From: Diadema setosum
Lineage: Eukaryota > Echinodermata > Echinoidea > Diadematoida > Diadematidae
Direction: 5' to 3'
Assembly: GCA_033980235.1 (NCBI GenBank)
Contig: CM067065.1
Location: forward strand, 2,919,847 to 2,983,846
Length of the DNA: 64,000 bases
The first letter of the stretch is position 1, and every line of letters starts with the position of its first letter. Made by a program: the position numbers and the translations under genes. Shown one piece after another: positions 11,138-23,658 of this stretch. Under the pieces are notes generated by a model. That model searched no databases. It was not told the origin of the DNA and saw only the letters and a program-made list of their open reading frames with translations.

Positions 11138-13249
11138 TCATTCCAATATACCCAAGTCCTCATAGGCAGGTATATATGCCCTTAGTCCACGTAAGCATGT
11201 GGAAATATTACTAAGTTGTGACACCAAGCACACAAATTTCATGATATTACTATAATCATTGTTTCTTTTGTAGGGCATTATGACAAGGTACAGGACAGCT
11301 TTCAAGGCTCTGCTCAGTAGAGTTGCACCTTGGCTGACCTCATTAAGGTGCCTCTCTTGTGTGAACATGAGCTTGTGAAACCATCAGCACACACTCTGTT
11401 GATACCTCTCATCTGATCAAAAGTTTGCATTGTTCAATGTCACTTTTACCAGTGAAAATGGAATACATGTAATCCTTGACTGCTTTACATTAGCTGGTTC
11501 ACCAACTTGTGACTTCCCTGTCAACGCTGTAAAAGAATCAAGATTTTGTAGCTTTGTAGACTCTCCCAAATACTAGCAGAAGGAATGGGTAAACAATATC
11601 ATTTTCTATTCAGGTGTGTCAAGTTTTTTGGATGGTCAAGTCCTCATAGGTATAGGTGTATATACTGATAGCCCTCCTAACATGGTGAAGGCAGGTAAAT
11701 GTCAAGCATCTTTTTTCCATGTGGTCAGAGGAAATAGAAACCATCCATTAGTCATAACCTGCAAATTTAGGGAAATAAGGAATTAAATTCAGCTGTAATG
11801 TCAAAATAACTCTAGAAATGTCCCTATGTGATATTGACTTGAGAAGTATTCATGTGAGGTAGATTAGTTATCAGCTCTTTGACAATTGCCACGCCCTTAA
11901 AGGGACTGTACAGTACTGGTTGAGGTAAGGGATTCATGTTTTTAACATTTCTAAGTGAGATAATGAGAAACCTCTTATGAAATATGAAAGAGCATGTAAT
12001 TCTAAGAAGGATTCAAAGTTTATTTGATGAAAATTGGTTTTGAAATGGCTGAGATATCCAAAAAAGTGTTAATAATAAAAGGCGACATGCCACAACTTTA
12101 TTAGGCTCTCTTTGTTTCACCTTGTTTTTGGATATCTCAGCCATTTCAAAACCGATTTTCATCAAATAAACTTTTGATACCCTTTAGAATTGCATGCTTT
12201 TTGACATCTCATAGAATGGTTTCTGAATATCTCGCAAAATGTTAACAGCTAAATCCTCACCTTGACCAGAACTGTACACACCCTTTAAAAGCCATGAAAA
12301 TATGATTTGTTTAGTAACGACTTCACAATCTGTGATAGTACAGGTTTGCAGACCAATTTGTCAAATAAGATATATGCTGATCATTTCAATATACCCAAGT
12401 CCTCATAGGCAGGTATATATGCCCTTAGTCCACGTAAACATGTGGAAACATTACTAAGTTGTGACACCAAGCACACAAATTTCATGATATTATTATAATC
12501 ATTGTTTCTTTTGTAGGGCATTATGACAAGGTACGTGACAGCATATGTAATAGGACATTTTAGATTGCCAACTTGTTTCATTACATTACACCATGCTGAT
12601 CAAGTTCATATAGCCAAGTCATCATAGGCAGGTGGATATGGCTTTAGTCCTCGTAACCAGGTGTAAATATTACTAAGTTGTGACACCAAGTTTATGTATT
12701 TGATAGTTTTGATATATTATTGTTTCTTTCATTTGTAGGGCGTTCAAACGTGGTACGTGACAGCTTTTTGTAGCTTTGTAGACTCTAACAAATACGAGCA
12801 GGAGGAATGGGTAAAGAATATCATTTTCCATTCAGGTGTGTTAATAAGTTTTTTTGGATGGTCACATCCTCATAGGCAGGTGTATATACTGATAGCCCTC
12901 CTAACAAGGTGAAGGCAGGTAAATGCCAAGCATCTTTTGTCCATGTGGTATGAGGAAGTAGAAACCATCCTGTAGTCATAACCTGCAAATTTAATGAAAT
13001 AAGGTATTAAATTCAGGTGTAATGTCAAAATAACTCCAGAAATGACCCTATGTGCTATTAACTTCAATAAGTATTCAGGTAGGGTAGTTTAATTATCAGC
13101 TCTTTGACGATTGCATTGCCCTACAAAACCGTGAAAACATGGTTTGCGTGATAGGGCTTGAAATATAGTGTAACATATATATAAGGACATTTTAGCTTGC
13201 GAAGTTGTTCCATGACATTACACCATGCTGATCAAGTTCATATAGCCGA
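11138..13249 (+). repeat. Composite unit carrying the TTAA-flanked insertion
   Basis: A near copy of 9424-11137: B monomer, A block, linker with an inserted 384-bp element, B' with the same deletion junction near 12381, C block, short protein-like fragment, A block near 12865 and linker. Confidence 0.8.
11901..12284. mobile_element. 384-bp TTAA-flanked fold-back MITE (piggyBac-like)
   Basis: It is flanked on both sides by TTAA (11897-11900 and 12285-12288). The ends AGGGACTGTACAGT... and, in reverse complement, AGGGTGTGTACAGT... match at about 21 of 26 positions. The interior is strongly self-complementary: ttttgaaatggctgagatat near 12030-12056 pairs with atatctcagccatttcaaaa near 12130-12155. 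A sister repeat near 17768-17780 reads cacgcccTTAAaagcc, which is exactly the empty site. Target-site TTAA is the signature of piggyBac-type transposition (established knowledge). No transposase is encoded. Confidence 0.9.
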
Positions 13250-14088
13250 GTCATCATAGGCAGGTGTAAATGGCTTTAGTCCTCGTAAGCAGGTGTAAAT
13301 ATTACTAAGTTGTGACACCAAGTTTATGTATTTGATAATTTTAATAAATTATTGTTTCTTTACTATGTAGGGCATTTAAACATGGTACGCGACAGCTATC
13401 ACAGATCTAGTGCTCAGTATTTTTTATTTATTTATTTTTTTTTTTTTTTTGCATTTCTGACCCCTTAGGTGTTTCTCTTGTGTGGAACAAACGGGTTTCT
13501 GAGCCCATCAGGACACACTTTGATACCTTGCACTCGATTAAAGTTTGCATCGTTTGATTCGCCATAATAGTTAACAGTAGAAAGGGGATGCATGTAGTGC
13601 TTGACAGCTTTTGTACAGGTGGATCAGCAACCTTATTGTTCTCTGCCCATGTGCTAAAAGAATCTTCTCATTGTAGTAATGTAGGCTCTACAAACCTAGT
13701 GGGAGGAATGTGTTAACGGGTGTATTTGGATACTCAAGTCCTCATAGGCAGGTGTATATACTGCTAGCCCTCCTAACTAGGTGAAGGCAGGTAAATGTCA
13801 TGAGTCTTTTGTCCATTTCTTCTGAGGAAAGAGAAACCATCCTCTAGTCATAACCTGCAAATTTATGGAAATAAGGAATAAAATTAAGCTCTAATGTCAA
13901 AATGACACCGAAAATGTCCTTACGTGATATTGACTTGCGAAGTATTCATGTGAGGTAGATTAGTTATCAGATCTTTGACAATTGCCACGCCCTTCAAAGC
14001 CATGAAAATATGATTTGTTTAGTAACGACTTTACAATGTGTGATAGTACAGGTTTGCAGACCAATTTGTCAAATAAGATATATGCTGA
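13250..14088 (+). repeat. C monomer with T/A-rich run
   Basis: C block, T-rich tract near 13428-13450, protein-like segment, A block near 13738 and linker. It matches the second half of the following 1.466-kb units. Confidence 0.85.
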
Positions 14089-15555
14089 TCATTCCAATAT
14101 ACCCAAGTCCTCATAGGCAGGTATATATGCCCTTAGTCCACGTAAGCATGTGGAAATATTACTAAGTTGTGACACCAAGCACACAAATTTCATGATATTA
14201 CTATAATCATTGTTTCTTTTGTAGGGCATTATGACAAGGTACGTGACAGCTTTCAAGGCTCTGCTCAGTAGAGTTGCACCTTTGCTGACCTCATTAAGGT
14301 GCCTCTCTTGTGTGAACATGAGCTTGTGAAACCATCAGCACACACTCTGTTGATACCTTACATCTGATCAAAAGTTTGCATTGTTTAATGTCACTTTTAC
14401 GTGTGAAAATGGAATACATGTAATCCTTGACTACTTTACATTAGCTGGTTCACCAACTTGTGACTTCCCTGTCAACGCTGTAAAAGAATCAAGATTTTGT
14501 AGCTTTGTAGACTATCCAAAATACTAGCAGAAGGAATGGGTAAACAATATCATTTTCTATTCAGGTGTGTCAAGTTTTTTGGATGGTCAAGTCTGGATGG
14601 AAAAGATGGTTTGTGTGATAGGACTTGAAATATAGTGCACCATATGTAATAGGACATTTTAGCTTTCCAACTTGTTTCATCACATTACACCATGCTGATC
14701 AAGTTCATATAGCCGAGTCATCATAGGCAGGTGTAAATGGCTTTAGTCCTCGTAAGCAGGTGTAAATATTACTAAGTTGTGACACCAAGTATATGTATTT
14801 GATAATTTTAATAAATTATTGTTTCTTTACTATGTAGGGCATTTAAACATGGTACGCGACAGCTATCACAGATCTAGTGCTCAGTATTTTTTATTTATTT
14901 ATTTATTTTTTTTTTTTGCATTTGTGACCCCTTAGGTGTTTCTCTTGTGTGGAACAAACGGGTTTCTGAGCCCATCAGGACACACTTTGATACCTTGCAC
15001 TCGATTAAAGTTTGCATCGTTTGATTCGCCATAATAGTTAACAGTAGAAAGGGGATGCATGTAGTGCTTGACAGCTTTTGTACAGGTGGATCAGCAACCT
15101 TGTTGTTCTCTGCCCATGTGCTAAAAGAATCTTCTCATTGTAGTAATGTAGGCTCTACAAACCTAGTGGGAGGAATGTGTTAACGGGTGTATTTGGATAC
15201 TCAAGTCCTCATAGGCAGGTGTATATACTGCTAGCCCTCCTAACTAGGTGAAGGCAGGTAAATGTCATGAGTCTTTTGTCCATTTCTTCTGAGGAAAGAG
15301 AAACCATCCTCTAGTCATAACCTGCAAATTTATGGAAATAAGGAATAAAATTAAGCTCTAATGTCAAAATGACACCGAAAATGTCCTTACGTGATATTGA
15401 CTTGCGAAGTATTCATGTGAGGTAGATTAGTTATCAGATCTTTGACAATTGCCACGCCCTTCAAAGCCATGAAAATATGATTTGTTTAGTAACGACTTTA
15501 CAATGTGTGATAGTACAGGTTTGCAGACCAATTTGTCAAATAAGATATATGCTGA
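14089..15555 (+). repeat. 1.467-kb higher-order unit, copy 1
   Basis: B monomer (no A block), C block, T/ATTT-rich tract, protein-like segment, A block and linker. It is nearly identical to the next unit except for the length of the T/ATTT tract and scattered substitutions. Confidence 0.9.
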
Positions 15556-17020
15556 TCATTCCAATATACCCAAGTCCTCATAGGCAGGTATATATGCCCT
15601 TAGTCCACGTAAGCATGTGGAAATATTACTAAGTTGTGACACCAAGCACACAAATTTCATGATATTACTATAATCATTGTTTCTTTTGTAGGGCATTATG
15701 ACAAGGTACGTGACAGCTTTCAAGGCTCTGCTCAGTAGAGTTGCACCTTTGCTGACCTCATTAAGGTGCCTCTCTTGTGTGAACATGAGCTTGTGAAACC
15801 ATCAGCACACACTCTGTTGATACCTCTCATCCGATCAAAAGTTTGCATTGTTCAATGTCACTTTTACCAGTGAAAATGGAATACATGTAATCCTTGACTG
15901 CTTTACATTAGCTGGTTCACCAACTTGTGACTTCCCTGTCAACGCTGTAAAAGAATCAAGATTTTGTAGCTTTGTAGACTCTCCCAAATACTAGCAGAAG
16001 GAATGGGTAAACAATATCATTTTCTATTCAGGTGTGTCAAGTTTTTTGGATGGTCAAGTCTGGATGGAAAAGATGGTTTGTGTGATAGGACTTGAAATAT
16101 AGTGCACCATATGTAATAGGACATTTTAGCTTTCCAACTTGTTTCATCACATTACACCATGCTGATCAAGTTCATATAGCCGAGTCATCATAGGCAGGTG
16201 TAAATGGCTTTAGTCCTCGTAAGCAGGTGTAAATATTACTAAGTTGTGACACCAAGTATATGTATTTGATAATTTTAATAAATTATTGTTTCTTTACTAT
16301 GTAGGGCATTTAAACATGGTACGCGACAGCTATCACAGATCTAGTGCTCAGTATTTTTTATTTATTTATTTATTTTTTTTTTGCATTTGTGACCCCTTAG
16401 GTGTTTCTCTTGTGTGGAACAAACGGGTTTCTGAGCCCATCAGGACACACTTTGATACCTTGCACTCGATTAAAGTTTGCATCGTTTGATTCGCCATAAT
16501 AGTTAACAGTAGAAAGGGGATGCATGTAGTGCTTGACAGCTTTTGTACAGGTGGATCAGCAACCTTATTGTTCTCTGCCCATGTGCTAAAAGAATCTTCT
16601 CATTGTAGTAATGTAGGCTCTACAAACCTAGTGGGAGGAATGTGTTAACGGGTGTATTTGGATACTCAAGTCCTCATAGGCAGGTGTATATACTGCTAGC
16701 CCTCCTAACTAGGTGAAGGCAGGTAAATGTCATGAGTCTTTTGTCCATTTCTTCTGAGGAAAGAGAAACCATCCTCTAGTCATAACCTGCAAATTTATGG
16801 AAATAAGGAATAAAATTAAGCTCTAATGTCAAAATGACACCGAAAATGTCCTTACGTGATATTGACTTGCGAAGTATTCATGTGAGGTAGATTAGTTATC
16901 AGATCTTTGACAATTGCCACGCCCTTCAAAGCCATGAAAATATGATTTGTTTAGTAACGACTTTACAATGTGTGATAGTACAGGTTTGCAGACCAATTTG
17001 TCAAATAAGATATATGCTGA
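15556..17020 (+). repeat. 1.465-kb higher-order unit, copy 2
   Basis: Near-identical to 14089-15555. The next B start follows at 17021. The 67-codon plus-strand frame at 16286-16489 spans the T/ATTT run and is not a credible gene. Confidence 0.9.
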
Positions 17021-18286
17021 TCATTCCAATATACCCAAGTCCTCATAGGCAGGTATATATGCCCTTAGTCCACGTAAGCATGTGGAAATATTACTAAGTT
17101 GTGACACCAAGCACACAAATTTCATGATATTACTATAATCATTGTTTCTTTTGTAGGGCATTATGACAAGGTACGTGACAGCTTTCAAGGCTCTGCTCAG
17201 TAGAGTTGCACCTTTGCTGACCTCATTAAGGTGCCTCTCTTGTGTGAACATGAGCTTGTGAAACCATCAGCACACACTCTGTTGATACCTCTCATCCGAT
17301 CAAAAGTTTGCATTGTTCAATGTCACTTTTACCAGTGAAAATGGAATACATGTAATCCTTGACTGCTTTACATTAGCTGGTTCACCAACTTGTGACTTCC
17401 CTGTCAACGCTGTAAAAGAATCAAGATTTTGTAGCTTTGTAGACTCTCCCAAATACTAGCAGAAGGAATGGGTAAACAATATCATTTTCTATTCAGGTGT
17501 GTCAAGTTTTTTGGATGGTCAAGTCCTCATAGGTAGGTGTATATACTGATAGCCCTCCTAACATGGTGAAGGCAGGTAAATGTCAAGCATCTTTTTTCCA
17601 TGCGGTCAGAGGAAATGGAAACCATCCATTAGTCATAACCTGCAAATTTAGGGAAATAAGGAATTAAATTCAGCTGTAATGTCAAAATAACTCTAGAAAT
17701 GTCCCTATGTGATATTGACTTGAGAAGTATTCATGTGAGGTAGATTAGTTATCAGCTCTTTGACAATTGCCACGCCCTTAAAAGCCATGAAAATATGATT
17801 TGTTTAGTAACGACTTTACAATCTGTGATAGTACAGGTTTGCAGACCAATTTGTCAAATAAGATATATGCTGATCATTTCAATATACCCAAGTCCTCATA
17901 GGCAGGTATACATTGTATATGCCCTTAGTCCACGTAAGCATGTGGAAACATTACTAAGTTGTGACACCAAGCACACAAATTTCATGATATTACTATAATC
18001 ATTGTTTCTTTTGTAGGGCATTATGACAAGGTACGTGACAGCATATGTAATAGGACATTTTAGATTGCCAACTTGTTTCATTACATTACACCATGCTGAT
18101 CAAGTTCATATAGCCAAGTCATCATAGGCAGGTGTATTTGGCTTTAGTCCTCGTAACCAGGTGTAAATATTACTAAGTTGTGACACCAAGTTTATGTATT
18201 TCATAGTTTTGATATATTATTGTTTCTTTCATTTGTAGGGCGTTCAAACATGGTACGTGACAGCTATCACAGGTCTGTTCAGTAAC

Positions 18287-18351
<65 letters not shown>

Positions 18352-19008
18352 ATTTGTGACCCCTTAGGTGTTTCTCTTGTGTGGAACAAACGGGTTTGTG
18401 ATCCCATCAGGACACACTTTATTGATACCTTGCACCCGATAAAAGTTTGCATCGTTTGATTCGCCATAATAGTTAACAGTAGAAAGGGGATGCATGTAGT
18501 GCTTGACAGCTTTTCTACAGGTGGATCAGCAACCTTATTGTTCTCTGTCCATGTGCTAAAACAATCTTCTCATTGTAGTAATGTAGGCTCTACAAACCTA
18601 GTGGGACGAATGTGTTAACGAGTGTATTTGGATACTCAAGTCCTCATAGGCAGGTGTATATACTGCTAGCCCTCCTAACTAGGTGAAGGCAGGTAAATGT
18701 CATGAGTCTTTTGTCCACGTGGTCTGAGGAAAGAGAAACCATCCTCTAGTCATAACCTGCAAATTTATGGAAATAAAGAATGGAATTCAGGTCTTATTAA
18801 AAAATGACACCAAAAATGTCCTAACGTAATATTGACTTGAGAAGTATTCATTTGAGATAGATTAATTATCAGCTCTTTGACAATTGCCACGCCCTTCAAA
18901 GCCATGAAAAGATGATTTGTTTAGTAATGGCTTTACAACCTGTGATAGTACAGGTTTGCTGACCAATTTGTCAAATAAGATATATGCTGATCATTTCAAT
19001 ATAGCCAA
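17021..19008 (+). repeat. Composite unit with empty TTAA site and long (TG)n
   Basis: B monomer, A block and a linker with the intact cacgcccTTAAaagcc site near 17770. Then come B' with a local tacattgta insertion near 17908, a C block, (TG)n at 18289-18350, protein-like segment, A block and linker. Confidence 0.8.
18289..18350 (+). repeat. (TG)31 microsatellite
   Basis: 62-bp uninterrupted TG tract, the longest of five at this monomer position. Confidence 0.95.
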
Positions 19009-20478
19009 GTCATCATAGGCATTTATATATGCCCTAAGTCCACGTAAGCATGTGGAAATATTACTAAGTTGTGACACCAAGTTTATGTATTGCATAGTTT
19101 TGACATATTATTGTTTATTTCATTTGTAGGGCGTTCAAACGTGGTACGTGACAGCTTTTTGTAGCTTTGTAGACTCTAACAAATACGAGCAGGAGGAATG
19201 GGTAAAGAATATCATTTTCCATTCAGGTGTGTTAATAAGTTTTTTGGATGGTCACGTCCTCATAGGCAGGTGTATATACTGCAAGCCTTCCTAACAAGGT
19301 GAAGGCAGGTAAATGCCAAGCATCTTTTGTCCATGTGGTATGAGGAAGTAGAAACCATCCTGTAGTCATAATCTGCAAATTTAATGAAATAAGGAATTAA
19401 ATTCAGGTGTAATGTCAAAACAACTCCAGAAATGACCCTATATGCTATTAACTTCAATAAGTATTCAGGTAGGGTAGTTTAATTATAAGCTCTTTGACGA
19501 TTGCAATGCCCTACGAAACCGGAAAAACATGGTTTGTGTGATAGGGCTTGAAATATAGTGTAACATATATAATAGGACATTTTAGCTTGCGAACTTGTTC
19601 CATGACATTACACCATGCTGATCAAGTTCATATAGCCGAGTCATCATAGGCAGGTGTAAATGGCTTTAGTCCTCATAAGCAGGTGTAAATATTACTAAGA
19701 TGTGACACCAAGTTTATGTATTTGATAATTTTAATAAATTATTGTTTCTTTAATATGTAGGGCGTTCAAACATGGTACGCGACAGCTATCACAGATCTAG
19801 TGCTAAGTATTTTTTATTTTATTTATTTATTTTTTTTTTTTGCATTTGTGACCCCTTAGGTGTTTCTCTTGTGTGGAACAAACGGGTTTCTGAGCCCATC
19901 AGGACACACTTTGATACCTTGCACTCGATCAAAGTTTGCATCGTTTGATTCGCCATAATAGTTAACAGTAGAAAGGGGATGCATGTAGTGCTTGACAGCT
20001 TTTGTACAGGTGGATCAGCAACCTTATTGTTCTCTGTCCATGTGCTAAAAGAATCTTCTCATTGTAGTAATGTAGGCTCTACAAACCTAATGGGAGGAAT
20101 GTGTTAACGGGTGTATTTGGATACTCAAGTCCTCATAGGCAGGTGTATATACTGCTAGCCCTCCTAACTAGGTGAAGGCAGGTAAATGTCATGAGTCTTT
20201 TGTCCATTTCTTCTGAGGAAAGAGAAACCATCCTCTAGTCATAACCTGCAAATTTATGGAAATAAGGAATAAAATTAAGCTCTAATGTCAAATGACACCG
20301 AAAATGTCCTTGCGTGATATTGACTTGAGAAGTATTCATGTGAGGTAGATTAGTTATCAGCTCTTTGACAATTGCCACGCCCTTCAAAGCCATGAAAATA
20401 TGATTTGTTTAGTAACGACTTTACAATCTGTGATAGTACAGGTTTGCAGACCATTTTGTCAAATAAGATATATGCTGA
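19009..20478 (+). repeat. Short fragment unit plus C monomer
   Basis: A B/C hybrid start (catcataggcatttatatatgccc) leads to a C acceptor-like block, a short protein-like fragment, A block near 19258 and linker. A full C monomer with a T/ATTT tract near 19810-19841, A block and linker follows. Confidence 0.8.
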
Positions 20479-23400
20479 TCATTTCAATATACCCAAGTCC
20501 TCATAGGCAGGTATATATGCCCTTAGTCCACTTAAGCATGTGGAAATATTACTAAGTTGTGACACCAAGGTGACAAATTTCATGATATTACTATAATCAT
20601 TATTTCTTTTGTAGGGCATTATGACAAGGTACGTGACAGCTTTCAAGGCTCTGCTCAGTAGAGTTGCACCTTTGCTGACCTCATTAAGGTGCCTCTCTTG
20701 TGTGAACAAGAGCTTGTGAAACCATCACCACACACTCTGTTGATACCTTACATCTGATCATAAGTTTGCATTGTTTAATGTCACTTTTACGTGTGAAAAT
20801 GGAATACATGTAATCCTTGACTACTTTACATTAGCTGGTTCACCAACTTGTGACTTCCCTGTCAACGCTGTAAAAGAATCAAGATTTTGTAGCTTTGTAG
20901 ACTCTCCAAAATACTAGCAGAAGGAATGGGTAAACAATATCATTTTCTATTCAGGTGTGTCAAGTTTTTTTGGATGGTCAAGTCTGGATGGAAAAGATGG
21001 TTTGTGTGATAGGACTTGAAATATAGTGCACCATATGTAATAGGACATTTTAGCTTTCCAACTTGTTTCATCACATTACACCATGCTGATCAGCTTCATA
21101 TAGCCAAGTCATCATAGGCAGGTGTATATGGCTTTAGTCCTCGTAACCAGGTGTAAATATTACTAAGTTGTGACACCAAGTTTATGTATTTCATAGTTTT
21201 GATGTATTATTGTTTCTTTCATTTGTAGGGCGTTCAAACATGGTACGTGACAGCTTTTTGTAGCTTTGTAGACTCTAAAAAATACGAGCAGGAGGAATGG
21301 ATAAAGAATATCATTTTCCATTCAGGTGTGTTAATAAGTTTTTTTGGATGGTCACGTCCTCATAGGCAGGTGTATATACTGATAGCCCTCCTAACAAGGT
21401 GAAGGCAGGTAAATGCCAAGCAACTTTTGTCCATGTGGTATGAGGAAGTAGAAACCATCCTGTAGTCATAACCTGCAGATTTAATGAAATAAGGTATTAA
21501 ATTCAGGTGCAATGTCAAAATAACTCCAGAAATGACCCTATGTGCTATTAACTTCAATAAGTATTCAGGTAGGGTAGTTTAATTATCAGCTCTTTGACGA
21601 TTGCATTGCCCTACAAAACCGTGAAAACATGGTTTGCGTGATAGGGCTTGAAATATAGTGTAACATATAAAATAGGACATTTTAGCTTGCGAACTTGTTC
21701 CATTACATTACACCATGCTGATGAAGTTCATATAGCCGAGTCATCATAGGCAGGTGTAAATGGCTTTAGTCCTCGTAAGCAGGTGTAAATATTACTAAGT
21801 TATGACACCAAGTTTATTATAAATTATTGTTTCTTTAATATGTATAGTGTAGGGCGTTCAAACATGGTACGCGACAGCTATCACAGATCTAGTGCTCAGT
21901 ATTTTTTTTTTTTTTTGGCATTTGTGTCCCCTTAGGTGTTTCACTAGCAGGTACTTGTACTTGTTTCATGACATTACACCATGCCGTAAGCATGTGGAAA
22001 TATTACTAAGTTGTGACACCAAGCTCACAAATTTCATGATATTGCTATAATCATTGTTTCTTTTGTAGGACATTACGACAAGGTACGTGACAGCTTTCAA
22101 GGCTCTGCTCAGGAGATTTGCACCTTTCCTGACCTCATTAAGGTGCCTCTCTTGTGTGAACAAGAGCTTGTGAAACCATTAGCACACACTCTATTGATAC
22201 ATCATATCTGATCAAAAGTTTGCGTTGTTCAATGTCAATTTTACTTATGAAAATGGAATACATGTAATCCTTGACTGCTTTATACCAGCTGGCTCACCAA
22301 CTTATCCCTATCAGCGCTCTAAAAGAATCTTCGTTTGTAGTTTTGTAGACTCTCCATAAAACTAGCAGGAATAATGGAGAAGAATATCAGTTTATATTTA
22401 GGTGTGACAAATATGGTTTTTTTTTGGGGGGGGGGATGGTCAAGTCCTCATACGCAGGTGTATATACTGCTAGCCCTCCTAACAAGGTGAAGGCATGTAA
22501 ATGTCAAGTATTTTTTGTCCATGTGGTCTGAGGAAATAGTAACCATCCTGTAGTCATACCCTGCAAATTTAGGAAAATAAGGAATTAAATTCAGCTGTAA
22601 TGTCAAAACAACTATAGAAATTTCCCTGTATGCTAATATCTATAAAAGTATTCATGGTGAGTAGTTTATTTATCAGCTCTTTGACGATTGCAGTGCCCTA
22701 TCTTCTAAAAGCGGGAAAACATGGTTTGTGTGATAGGGCTTGAAATATAGTGTACCATATGTGATAGGACATTTTAGCTTGCCAACTAACTTCGTGACAT
22801 TTTACCATGCTGATCAAGTTCATATATCCAAGTCATCATAGGCATGAGTATATGGCTTTAGTCCTCGTAAGCAGGTGTAAATATTACTAAGTGGTGACAC
22901 CAAGTTTATGTATTTCATAATTTTAATAAATTATTGTTTCTTTAATATGTAGGGCGTTCAAACATTGTACGCGACAGCTATCACAGATCTAGTGCTCAGT
23001 ATTTTTTTTTTTTTTTTTGGCATTTGTGACACCTTAGGTGTTTCTCTTGTGTGGAACAAACGGGTTTCTGAGCCCATCAGGACACACTTTGATACCTTGC
23101 ACTCGATTAAAGTTTGCATCGTTTGATTCGCCATAATAGTTAACAGTAGAAAGGGGATGCATGTAGTGCTTGACAGCTTTTGTACAGGTGGATCAGCAAC
23201 CTTATTGTTCTCTGTCCATGTGCTAAAATAATCTTCTCATTGTAGTAATGTAAAGGCTCTACAAACCTAGTGGGAGGAATGTGTTAATGGGTGTATTTGG
23301 ATACTCAAGTCCTCATAGGCAGGTGTATATACTGCTAGCCCTCCTAACTAGGTGAAGGCAGGTATATGTCATGAGTCTTTTGTCCACGTGGTCTGAGGAA

Positions 23401-23658
23401 AGAGATCCATTCTCTAGTCATAACCTGCAAATTTATGGAAATAAGGAATAAAATTCAGCTCTAATGTCAAAATGACACCGAAAATTTCCTTACGTGATAT
23501 TGACTTGAGAAGTATTCATGTGAGGTAGATTAGTTATCAGCTCTTTGACAATTGCCACGCCCTTCAAAGCCATGAAAATATGATTTGTTTAGTAACGACT
23601 TTACAATCTGTGATAGTACAGGTTTACAGACCAATTTGTCAAATAAGATATATGCTGA
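20479..23658 (+). repeat. 2.09-kb higher-order unit 1, with a ~1.09-kb R-type insertion
   Basis: It has the standard 2.09-kb order: B monomer, C block with short fragment, A block, linker, C block with T-run, protein-like segment, A block, linker. The second C block is cut at about 21955, and a diverged B-type monomer (R, about 21962-22970) plus an additional C start is interposed, giving 3180 bp. Confidence 0.85.
21962..22970 (+). repeat. Diverged 'R' monomer within the homogenised core
   Basis: It carries the private junction ccatgc/cgtaagcatgtgg and private variants attgctataat, ggagatttgcacc, cttatccctatcagcgctc, tacgcaggtg and gaaggcatgtaaatg. The same combination occurs at about 51910-52890. 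A G-run (about 10 G) sits near 22426-22436. Confidence 0.8.

Noticed and set aside
23050..23067. CENP-B-box-like motif (tgtgtggaacaaacgggt) in each C monomer
   Set aside because: Only 7 of the 9 essential positions match the TTCGNNNNANNCGGG consensus. The two missing ones lie in the TTCG half, and the match is equally present in old and young monomers. It is not enough to propose a centromeric role.
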